Assembly: GCA_947447095.1 (NCBI GenBank)
Contig: CANFIL010000037.1
Coordinates: forward strand, 1-12,160
Source: Actinomycetota bacterium
GTDB taxonomy: Bacteria > Actinomycetota > Actinomycetes > S36-B12 > UBA5976
DNA length: 12,160 bases
Direction of reading: 5' to 3'
Shown: one piece after another, positions 1 through 5,890 of the stretch
Layout: each line of letters begins with the position of its first letter
Position numbering within the stretch: position 1 is the first letter of the stretch
Program-made: the position numbers and the translations under genes
The notes under the pieces: generated by a model
Seen by the model: only the letters and a program-made list of their open reading frames with translations
The model's database searches: none
What the model was told of the DNA's origin: nothing

Positions 1-2225
1 ATGATGGCAGTTGCCGCAGGAACTGCATTCTTACACACGTACCACTGGTACGACTTGGCTGGGAGTGGTACTCCAGTCCATGTGCCTCCAGCAGTACTCA
101 CAGAATTCACCTTTTTTACATTCACCTTGGCTACGCCAGTCACTGTCGGCGCTGTCGTTGCTACCGCTTGGGTCAACGCTGGACCAAGACACGAGTTCGC
201 TAAATGGGTTGAACCATATCCTCCATCGCCACATCGAGCATTTCGCCAATCGACATTTTGGTCACTCACATTGGCAAGCGTTGCAAACAAGAAATCTGCG
301 GTGTCGATATTGGATCGACTGAGATTCGCGCCCGTCAGATTTGCATGAGAAAGCGTCGCATCCTGCAAATCTGAGGCTGTCAAAACTGCATTCGTAAGAT
401 TCGCCGAGGTGAGATCAGCCCCCTGCAAACTTGCATAACGAAGACTGGCTCCAGTGAGATTAACGTTCGATAAATCCGAGCTACCAAAATCTGAGTGATC
501 CAGATTCGCTCCCGGACCAACTAAGTAACCATCCACAATTGACCAGCCCTCAGGTAATGTAGCCGGCACACCGCGAAGTCCACCCGACTTCACTCCAGAA
601 AGATTCGCATTGAGTAAACGTGTGCCCGCAACATTTGCACCTTGCAAATTGGCAGTTGATAGATCGGTAGTTCCAAAATCTACGTTTGAAAGATCCGCGC
701 GAGGACCGATGAGATAGCCACTGCGAAGAATCCAACCTTTAGGAAGAGCCGTTGGAACGCCAGTAATAGACGACGACCTTACATTAATAAGAGACACACT
801 GCCCATGTTCGTGCCCGACAGGTTCGCTCCAGTGAAGTCGGTTTCGTCCATGGTTAGGGTGCCCATGTTTTGCATTGACAAATCCAGGCCACCTGCCACA
901 ACTACTCCCTCTAATGGTTCAAGGCAAGAATCGTTCAGGTGAATTGCACCAAGTGTCCCATCCGTACAAATGGCATCTTTCCAGTCGATGTATGACCCCG
1001 CAATGCTCGAGAGGTCAACGTCCGTGAAGTTCGCACCTGTTACTAACGCATGACCCAACAAGCTTCCATTCATTGTTGCCGCGGCAAAGTTGGTGGCTTC
1101 TAGATTCGCAAAATTAAGGTCAGCGCTTGTGAGCGCAGCGGAGTGCAGGTTTGAACCTGCTAAATTCGCAAATCTCAAAGACGCACCAGACAAATCCACA
1201 TCTGGGAGCTCTTTAAATGACAGGTTGGCGTAATTTAAGTTGGCCCCTGGACCAACTAAATAGCCATCGACCAACGTCCATCCGGTGGGTAGGCCCGATG
1301 GAATACCTCGAATGCCGCCAGAACGCACGCCAGTCAATGTCGTTCCTGAAAGATCCGCACCAGCCACATTTGTATTTTGCAGATTGGCGTTTGTGAGGTC
1401 CGCATTTGCCAAGGCAGCCCCAGCTAAATTCGCTCCATTCCCAATCAGGTAGCCGGCAACAAGACTCCATCCGCTTGGAAGAGACGTAGGAGTACCGGAA
1501 ATAGAGCCAGACTTTACCCCGCTGAAAGTTACGTCTGATAAGTCTGCATTACCAATGGAAGCACCTGAAAGATTTACTCCATCAAAATCAGCCGAACCAA
1601 AATCTATTCCAGACAAATCTACTTGCGGCCCAACTAAATACCCAGACGAGAGCGTCCAGCCATTTGGCAATCCTGCAGGGATGCCTGTAATTCCTCCGCT
1701 ATGTACACCTCGAAGCACAGCCCCTGCAAGATTCACGTCTGCAAGATCCGTGTTCGCGAGAGTTGCATATGATAAATCCGCGCCACCTAAGTTGGTGCGA
1801 TACAGAGATGTGCCATAGAAATTTGCGCCCTGCAAAACTGCGCCAGTAAAACTCGCTTGCTGCAATCGTGCACCCGAGAAATTGGCGCCAAAAGCAACAG
1901 CCGAACTAAAATTTGCGCCATAAAGGAGGGCGTTCGTGAAATTTGAATACCACAATCTTGCCGAAGTGAAATTAGAGTTGTCAAGAACGGCATTCGAGAA
2001 ATTCGAGTCTGTTAGTGATGAACCAATGAATAGTGAATCAGGCGCGTAACTATATGAATAGTCGTTGAAGTCGCCCATACAACCTGAATAGTCAGTGTTT
2101 GGATTAAGATTGAAGCATGGTTGGCCGAAAGCATAACTTGGTCCAGCGGTGACGGTAGAACCCAGAATCACAGTTATTGACACAGCAATCGCTTGAGCTG
2201 TTCGGCGAATGATCGTTCTTTGCAT
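1..2225 (-). CDS. Secreted pentapeptide-repeat protein with Ig-like C-terminal segment (3' end outside window)
   Basis: The minus-strand frame is open from the ATG at 2225-2223 to the window edge, giving 741 codons with no stop. It is preceded by AGAAGG six nt upstream of the ATG. Residues 1-32 form a signal peptide: RR near the start, a hydrophobic stretch at about 12-25, and cleavage after SYA. From about residue 65 the chain is nearly all A(D/N)Lxx-type pentapeptides, which fold as a right-handed quadrilateral beta-helix. Five 25-residue inserts with LPxGW and GYLxGP break the helix, as do two Cys-pair inserts at 415-434 and 660-679. From about 690 the helix gives way to a segment with GTWTG and YQWYVC, typical of actinobacterial surface Ig-like repeats. 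Export and an extracellular or wall location are inferred. The ligand, anchor and true length are unknown because the end lies outside. DNA-mimic pentapeptide proteins such as Qnr/MfpA are cytoplasmic and much shorter, so that role is unlikely. Confidence 0.93.
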   Translation of the reverse strand, partial: MQRTIIRRTAQAIAVSITVILGSTVTAGPSYAFGQPCFNLNPNTDYSGCMGDFNDYSYSYAPDSLFIGSSLTDSNFSNAVLDNSNFTSARLWYSNFTNALLYGANFSSAVAFGANFSGARLQQASFTGAVLQGANFYGTSLYRTNLGGADLSYATLANTDLADVNLAGAVLRGVHSGGITGIPAGLPNGWTLSSGYLVGPQVDLSGIDFGSADFDGVNLSGASIGNADLSDVTFSGVKSGSISGTPTSLPSGWSLVAGYLIGNGANLAGAALANADLTNANLQNTNVAGADLSGTTLTGVRSGGIRGIPSGLPTGWTLVDGYLVGPGANLNYANLSFKELPDVDLSGASLRFANLAGSNLHSAALTSADLNFANLEATNFAAATMNGSLLGHALVTGANFTDVDLSSIAGSYIDWKDAICTDGTLGAIHLNDSCLEPLEGVVVAGGLDLSMQNMGTLTMDETDFTGANLSGTNMGSVSLINVRSSSITGVPTALPKGWILRSGYLIGPRADLSNVDFGTTDLSTANLQGANVAGTRLLNANLSGVKSGGLRGVPATLPEGWSIVDGYLVGPGANLDHSDFGSSDLSNVNLTGASLRYASLQGADLTSANLTNAVLTASDLQDATLSHANLTGANLSRSNIDTADFLFATLANVSDQNVDWRNARCGDGGYGSTHLANSCLGPALTQAVATTAPTVTGVAKVNVKKVNSVSTAGGTWTGVPLPAKSYQWYVCKNAVPAATAI
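178..776 (-). repeat. Super-repeat copy B of pentapeptide protein (residues 484-683)
   Basis: This is the second copy of the 200-residue block. It holds inserts at 484 and 547 and the Cys motif W660...C665...HL...SC679, each exactly 735 bp from its partner in copy A. The codons have diverged widely between copies while the protein register is kept, which points to an old duplication under structural constraint rather than a recent one. Confidence 0.85.
514..1700 (-). repeat. Five 25-residue LPxGW/GYLxGP inserts in the beta-helix
   Basis: The five copies begin at residues 176, 239, 302, 484 and 547 (first bases 1700, 1511, 1322, 776 and 587). Each starts SG or SS, has a Pro at position 8, LPxGW in the middle and ends GYLxG, usually followed by P. 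Spacing is exactly 63 residues within the groups 176/239/302 and 484/547. The insert does not obey the five-residue rule, so it probably loops out of one face of the helix. This is a known style of insert in bacterial pentapeptide proteins; its job is not established. Confidence 0.85.
913..1511 (-). repeat. Super-repeat copy A of pentapeptide protein (residues 239-438)
   Basis: This is the first copy of a 200-residue block that aligns without gaps to residues 484-683, an exact shift of 245 residues (735 bp). Shared anchors in the same register are two LPxGW/GYLxGP inserts (239 and 302), the words NLQ and NVAG, SGASLR, and the W415...C420...HL...SC434 motif. Upstream of the block the similarity continues only after removing one five-residue unit. 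Confidence 0.85.
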
Positions 2226-2233
2226 GAAGCACC

Positions 2234-2245
2234 TTCTCTAGAGAA
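2234..2245. promoter_or_regulatory. Palindrome TTCTCTAGAGAA overlapping the ribosome binding site
   Basis: This is a perfect 12-bp palindrome ending nine nt before the ATG of the pentapeptide gene. Its AGAA half is part of the AGAAGG ribosome binding site. It could be an operator or a weak RNA stem that hides the site. The sequence shows only the symmetry; function is inferred. Confidence 0.35.
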
Positions 2246-2277
2246 ATCCCCCAATTTCATTAGTTATGCCAAGGCTA

Positions 2278-2292
2278 TGGGGAAAAACCCCA
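2278..2292. repeat. Short inverted repeat TGGGG-AAAAA-CCCCA
   Basis: A 5-bp GC-rich stem with a five-A loop lies midway between the two divergent genes. It is followed by only a few A or T residues on either strand, so it is not a convincing terminator. It might be a protein-binding site or lie in the 5' leader of the minus-strand transcript. Confidence 0.35.
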
Positions 2293-2365
2293 AATTCGTT
2301 TCGACTCGCTACGAGACATTCGAGTATCTGAAGATTGCCGATTAATTGCAACATTTGTGAACAAG

Positions 2366-2371
2366 TAAACT
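2366..2371 (+). promoter_or_regulatory. Leaderless-type -10 box of trhO (TAAACT)
   Basis: TAAACT matches TANNNT and is followed by exactly six bases and then the ATG at 2378. This would place transcription start at or next to the A of ATG. No Shine-Dalgarno sequence is visible, which agrees with a leaderless mRNA. No clear -35 was seen. Confidence 0.6.
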
Positions 2372-2377
2372 GCAGTA

Positions 2378-3265
2378 ATGGCTCGGCTCAACAAGATCAT
2401 CCTCTATTACGGATTCACGCCCATTGAGGATCCCCATGCTGTGCGCCTGTGGCAACGCACCCTGTGCGAAAAGTTGAACCTTAAGGGTCGCATTCTGATC
2501 TCCGAACATGGCATCAATGGCACCCTTGGTGGCGACATGGAAGATCTCAAAGCTTACGTTCGAGCCACTAAGGAATATCAAGGATTCAAGCGCATCGACT
2601 GGAAATGGTCAGATGGCACAGGCAATGACTTCCCGCGACTCAAAGTCAAAGTACGTGACGAAATCGTTTCGTTCGGCGCTACGGACGAGATCAAAGTTGA
2701 TCGTCACGGAGTTATCGGCGGCGGCGAGCCCTTGACTCCAGAACAAGTCAACGAACTTGTCGCTACTCATGGCGATGATGTTGTGTTTTTTGATGGCCGA
2801 AATGCTTTCGAAGCCAAAATTGGAAAGTTCCGAAACGCGATCGTCCCAGATGTGCGCACCACACACGATTTCATTGCTGAACTCGAAAGCGGCAAATACG
2901 ACGACATCAAGGATAAGAAGATCATCTCGTACTGCACCGGCGGTATCCGTTGTGAAGTTCTTTCCGTCTTGATGAAGAATCGTGGCTTTAACGATGTTTA
3001 TCAAATCCAAGGCGGCATCGTGCGTTACGGAGAAAAGTTTGGCGACGACGGCCTATGGGACGGCTCGCTCTACGTTTTTGATGACCGCATGGTGACCGAT
3101 TTTTCGGATCACACCAAAGTCATTGGCACATGTGAAAAATGTGAATCGCCAACGAATCAGTTTTACAACTGCGCAAATCTAGAGTGTCGCGAACTCACGT
3201 TGCTGTGCGACGAATGCGCTGCAAAATACAGCAGCGAAGCATGCACGCACGAACTCGGCAAATAA
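2378..3265 (+). CDS. trhO: tRNA uridine(34) hydroxylase TrhO (rhodanese family, formerly YceA)
   Basis: TrhO uses oxygen to hydroxylate uridine-34 of certain tRNAs to 5-hydroxyuridine, the first step to the wobble modifications cmo5U or mo5U, in the cytoplasm. The 295-residue protein has the family layout. An N-terminal domain (about 1-100) carries ISEHGINGTL (41-50). A rhodanese domain (about 120-225) carries FFDGRN and the active loop CTGGIRCE, with catalytic Cys at 186. A Cys-rich tail has pairs at 252/255, 265/270 and 277/280, as in many bacterial homologues and perhaps zinc-binding. Length is typical for actinobacteria. The ATG is preceded by a -10 box and no ribosome binding site. Its stop lies four bases from the stop of the convergent marC, so the two mRNAs may overlap at their ends. 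Identity is secure; activity in this organism is inferred. Confidence 0.95.
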   Translation: MARLNKIILYYGFTPIEDPHAVRLWQRTLCEKLNLKGRILISEHGINGTLGGDMEDLKAYVRATKEYQGFKRIDWKWSDGTGNDFPRLKVKVRDEIVSFGATDEIKVDRHGVIGGGEPLTPEQVNELVATHGDDVVFFDGRNAFEAKIGKFRNAIVPDVRTTHDFIAELESGKYDDIKDKKIISYCTGGIRCEVLSVLMKNRGFNDVYQIQGGIVRYGEKFGDDGLWDGSLYVFDDRMVTDFSDHTKVIGTCEKCESPTNQFYNCANLECRELTLLCDECAAKYSSEACTHELGK

Positions 3266-3269
3266 CGAA

Positions 3270-3899
3270 CTAGCCTCCAGCTGGTGGCCAGAAACCCTTG
3301 ATCGAAGCCACGATCATTTCCACTGCAATAGCCGCACTCAATAGACCCGCAACACGCGCAAGCAAGGTGACACCAGATTCACGAATAACCCGAACAATTT
3401 GTGTCGAAAACATCAACGTCAAGCCAATGACAACGTGGACCAAAATGATTGCAACTGCAAGTGACGCCTTGTGCAATGGAGTCGAAGCTGACTGCGCGAA
3501 AAGCATTGTGGCAACGATCGCTCCAGGGCCTGCAAGAAGAGGAGTACCAAGTGGAACCATGGCGATATTTGTACTCTGCTCCCCTGATTCTTCTTGACCT
3601 TTACCTGTCAGAAGTTCCAACGCAATGAGCAAGAGCAACAAGCCACCAGCACCCTGAAGTGCCGCAAACGACACATGAAGCGCGCCGAGAATCGCTTGTC
3701 CTGCAATGGCAAAGGTGACAATCAGAATGAGCGATACACCGGCAGCTTGCCACGCCAGACGAACTCGATGTTTTGGAGTTTTATCCGCAACAAGCGCAAG
3801 GAAAATAGGTGCAACGCCCGGCGGATCCAAGACCACAAGCAAAGTAATGAATGCCTGGATTCCGAAGGTCAATGCCGTAAGTTGCGCGTAATTGTTCAC
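3270..3899 (-). CDS. MarC family integral membrane protein
   Basis: This is a 209-residue multi-pass membrane protein of the MarC (UPF0056) family. Hydrophobic segments lie at about 8-36, 48-72, 78-97, 114-136, 145-168 and 178-200, the six expected. Family motifs are LDPPGVAPIF (24-33) and GTPLLAGPGAI (118-128). The family was once linked to multiple antibiotic resistance in E. coli but its transported substrate is unknown, so no function is assigned. The start is GTG at 3899-3897, chosen because a TAGAGT box lies six bases upstream and no better in-frame start exists. It follows htpX by 30 nt on the same strand and may be read both from its own promoter and by read-through. Confidence 0.9.
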   Translation of the reverse strand: MNNYAQLTALTFGIQAFITLLVVLDPPGVAPIFLALVADKTPKHRVRLAWQAAGVSLILIVTFAIAGQAILGALHVSFAALQGAGGLLLLLIALELLTGKGQEESGEQSTNIAMVPLGTPLLAGPGAIVATMLFAQSASTPLHKASLAVAIILVHVVIGLTLMFSTQIVRVIRESGVTLLARVAGLLSAAIAVEMIVASIKGFWPPAGG

Positions 3900-3905
3900 G
3901 CCCCA

Positions 3906-3911
3906 ACTCTA
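3906..3911 (-). promoter_or_regulatory. Leaderless-type -10 box of marC (TAGAGT)
   Basis: On the minus strand TAGAGT is followed by six bases (TGGGGC) and then the GTG start of marC. It lies in the 30-nt gap after htpX and overlaps an 8-bp palindrome CTCTAGAG (3907-3914). The pattern matches those before trhO, trmB, the ABC gene and serB. Confidence 0.55.
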
Positions 3912-3929
3912 GAGGAAACCGCGAGAAGG

Positions 3930-4838
3930 TTAGGCCAAGCCTTCCATCTGCTTCAACTGCTCGATTCGCCAAGATAGCGGCGGATGTGTCGCAAACAATT
4001 GCGATGTCTTTTGAGCATCCAACGGGGATTCGATCCAAATGTGTGCAACAGCATTCGATTTCTGATGCACCACAGTGCTGTCCTGAGCCAACACTTCAAG
4101 GGCACGGCGCAAGCCTGTTGGATTTCTCGTAAATTCAACTGCTGTCGCATCCGCTAATGCTTCACGGTTACGTGACACTGCAGATTTCAACAAGATTGCT
4201 GCGATTGGCGCAAGGATTAAGGCAACAATTCCAGCAATCAGCGCAATGGGATTACCACCATTGTTGTTGTCGTCACGCCTCCCGCCTGTGAAAAACGTAA
4301 AACGCAGGACGAAGTCACTGAGGATGGCGATGGCACCGGCAGTTGTCGCGGCCACTGCGGCTACCAACGTGTCTCGGTTTGCAACATGTGCTAATTCGTG
4401 GGCCGCAACACCTTGCAATTCTTCGCGGTCCATCTTTTCTAAAATGCCCGTCGTGAAAGCGATCACGGCATGCTCTGGATTACGCCCAGTTGCAAACGCA
4501 TTAGGAGCGCTATCTTCAACAATTGCCACCTTAGGCATTGGCAAACCAGCAGCCATGGTGAGCTCCTGAACCAAGTTGAAAAGTTGCGGCGCAGAGTCAT
4601 GGTCAATTTCGCGTGCGCCAGTCATTGTGAGAACGATTTTGTCCGAAGCAAAATACGAACCCCACACAGATGCGATTGCGATACCAACTGCGATTGGCAC
4701 AATTCCCACACTGGTTTGACCTGTTGCGAGCGCGGTGCCATAGACGGCTGCCGCAACAACAAGGCCCATCGCTGCTAGGAGCAGATATGTCTTGCGTTGA
4801 TTACTCGCTTGGGACGCACGAAAATCTAACGTAGCCAT
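3930..4838 (-). CDS. htpX: Membrane zinc metalloprotease HtpX (M48 family)
   Basis: HtpX is a membrane-bound endoprotease that removes misfolded membrane proteins. The 302-residue product has two N-terminal membrane segments (about 17-39 and 43-64), the zinc motif HELAH at 147-151 with catalytic Glu148, and a third ligand probably Glu226 in NREALAD. Two more hydrophobic segments lie at about 158-180 and 196-218. The C-terminal THPPLSWRIEQL, with the conserved HPP, is typical of the family. All catalytic residues are present and length is normal. The ATG lies only three nt after the lemA stop with no clear ribosome binding site, suggesting translational coupling to lemA. The lemA-htpX pair is widespread in bacteria, which supports a joint role at the membrane. 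The loop at about 186-195 is rich in Asp, Asn and Gly. Confidence 0.95.
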   Translation of the reverse strand: MATLDFRASQASNQRKTYLLLAAMGLVVAAAVYGTALATGQTSVGIVPIAVGIAIASVWGSYFASDKIVLTMTGAREIDHDSAPQLFNLVQELTMAAGLPMPKVAIVEDSAPNAFATGRNPEHAVIAFTTGILEKMDREELQGVAAHELAHVANRDTLVAAVAATTAGAIAILSDFVLRFTFFTGGRRDDNNNGGNPIALIAGIVALILAPIAAILLKSAVSRNREALADATAVEFTRNPTGLRRALEVLAQDSTVVHQKSNAVAHIWIESPLDAQKTSQLFATHPPLSWRIEQLKQMEGLA

Positions 4839-4841
4839 GCT

Positions 4842-5396
4842 TTAGTTGAAATCAACCTTTGGTACGTCGCGCTTAGTCGGATCGTCCACTTCGTAGAACT
4901 CACGAGGTGCGACATTAGCCATGCCGGCAAAAAACTTACCTGGGATTGCTGCGATCGTTTCGTTCAATGAACGTACGTTGTCGTTGTAGTACTGACGTGC
5001 GAAACCAATCTTGTTTTCGGTTGACGAAAGTTCCTCTTGTAGCGAGATGAAATTTGCTGATGCCTTGAGATCTGGATAGGCCTCACTTACGGCCAAGAGC
5101 CCGCGTAGCGCCTGGGTCATCAGTCCGTCGGCTGCAGCAACATCGTGAACCGAGCTTGCGCTGGTTGCGGCAGCTCGAGCAGCTACTACCTTTTCAAATG
5201 TTGCGGATTCATGCGCTGCGTAGCCCTTAACAGTTTCGACAAGGTTAGGAATCAAGTCACCACGACGCTGGAGCTGCACCTCAATTTGTGCAAATGCTTC
5301 ACTGACGCGGACATTGAGGCGCACCAAACGGTTGTACTGCGAGACCACAAAAAGAACGAGAACGGCGATAATGCCAACAATTACTAAGGTGTTCAT
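4842..5396 (-). CDS. lemA: LemA family membrane protein
   Basis: This 184-residue protein has one N-terminal membrane segment (about 3-19) followed by a long helical domain. Family motifs are QLQRRGDLIPNLVETVKGY (41-59), YPDLKAS (107-113) with LQEELSSTENKI (119-130), and RQYYNDNVRSLN (134-145). LemA proteins are found in most bacterial groups; their biochemical role is not settled, but they commonly sit beside htpX-like proteases or TPM-domain proteins. Here lemA is directly upstream of htpX, three nt apart. The ATG at 5396 follows a TACGCT hexamer by seven nt and lacks a ribosome binding site, so the lemA-htpX unit probably has its own leaderless promoter at the end of the DinB-like gene. 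Confidence 0.94.
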   Translation of the reverse strand: MNTLVIVGIIAVLVLFVVSQYNRLVRLNVRVSEAFAQIEVQLQRRGDLIPNLVETVKGYAAHESATFEKVVAARAAATSASSVHDVAAADGLMTQALRGLLAVSEAYPDLKASANFISLQEELSSTENKIGFARQYYNDNVRSLNETIAAIPGKFFAGMANVAPREFYEVDDPTKRDVPKVDFN

Positions 5397-5403
5397 GTTT
5401 TTC

Positions 5404-5409
5404 AGCGTA
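5404..5409 (-). promoter_or_regulatory. Leaderless-type -10 box of lemA (TACGCT)
   Basis: TACGCT on the minus strand is followed by seven bases (GAAAAAC) and the lemA ATG. It lies within the 18-nt gap after the DinB-like gene. TTGACT is visible 14 bases upstream, too close to be a normal -35 element. Confidence 0.5.
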
Positions 5410-5414
5410 CCCCG

Positions 5415-5873
5415 TTAATCCAGAGTCAAAACCAAACTTGCTCGATGTTCTTCGTCGTGGCGCAGCGCCTCAATGAGCAGTGCCGGGACATCAATTTGGC
5501 CAAATGTGTCGTGAACACCTTGAGCAGCCCATTGGTTTGGCTCTAAGCCCCTTAAATAGGTCACTAATCGAGTACGTCCAGCCATCAACTCAGCGCTCGC
5601 CTGCTCCAATGACATGTCCTTGAACGTGTCGTACGTAGCTGTCGGATCTGGCTCCCACCATGTGAACTGTGGGGCTGATTGACCTGAATCATGAGCCTCA
5701 AGCATGTGAGTGACTCTCGGGAGCCAGACTTGCTCATCAACTTGTGAAACATGGCCCAGCACAACAGCCGGAGGCCACTCGCCTTCGATCTTTGGTGCAT
5801 TCTGTGCTGACTGAACCATACGATCGGCCGACATAATCAGTTCGACCAACAAGACTGCTGGAGAAATTGCCAT
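5415..5873 (-). CDS. DinB-like four-helix protein, probably metal-binding
   Basis: Starting at the ATG 5873 the product is 152 residues (MAISPAVLLVEL...). It resembles the DinB/YfiT superfamily of four-helix bundles that bind a metal through three histidines. Candidate ligands are His41 in LGHVSQVDEQVW and His139 and His143 in ALRHDEEHRASL, at the usual places in helices 2 and 4. In actinobacteria related proteins act as thiol-dependent transferases (mycothiol or bacillithiol) or have no known role, so no substrate is assigned. The frame stays open upstream to 5987, but that would overlap the HNH gene by nearly 100 nt and add sequence unlike the family. The ATG at 5873 lies 17 nt after the HNH stop and behind an imperfect -10 box CATAGT. 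Family placement is by pattern. Confidence 0.78.
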   Translation of the reverse strand: MAISPAVLLVELIMSADRMVQSAQNAPKIEGEWPPAVVLGHVSQVDEQVWLPRVTHMLEAHDSGQSAPQFTWWEPDPTATYDTFKDMSLEQASAELMAGRTRLVTYLRGLEPNQWAAQGVHDTFGQIDVPALLIEALRHDEEHRASLVLTLD

Positions 5874-5879
5874 GTAGCA

Positions 5880-5885
5880 ACTATG
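5880..5885 (-). promoter_or_regulatory. Possible leaderless -10 box of the DinB-like gene (CATAGT)
   Basis: CATAGT differs from TANNNT in its first base but is placed exactly six bases before the ATG at 5873, like the better boxes in this window. It is weaker evidence than the others. Confidence 0.35.
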
Positions 5886-5890
5886 CCGTA

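Larger units (their letters stand above)
2226..2377. promoter_or_regulatory. Divergent control region between pentapeptide gene and trhO
   Basis: These 152 bases hold no gene. They contain the Shine-Dalgarno sequence of the pentapeptide gene (2232-2237), a perfect 12-bp palindrome at 2234-2245, a short GC inverted repeat at 2278-2292, and the trhO -10 box at 2366-2371. No good -35/-10 pair was found for the pentapeptide gene; a CATAAC-like sequence on the minus strand around 2265 is only a weak candidate. Confidence 0.6.

Noticed and set aside
1..348. Plus-strand open frame of 115 codons at the left edge, and other plus-strand frames in 1-2000
   Set aside because: They are antisense to the long continuous minus-strand pentapeptide frame, which has a signal peptide, a ribosome binding site and clear repeat logic. 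The plus-strand translations show no family features.
1..2000. Repetitive look suggestive of a CRISPR or DNA satellite
   Set aside because: The 15-base periodicity comes from pentapeptide codons. Copies differ widely at DNA level, and there are no identical repeats with unique spacers.
3266..3284. CCAGCTGG palindrome (3277-3284) near the trhO/marC convergence as a bidirectional terminator
   Set aside because: It lies within the last codons of marC, is very short, and has no T-tract on either strand.
2236..3914. CTCTAGAG repeated just before two minus-strand starts (2236-2243 and 3907-3914) as a shared operator
   Set aside because: There are only two copies, at different distances from the start. 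One overlaps a ribosome binding site and the other a -10 box. Chance is the simpler explanation.
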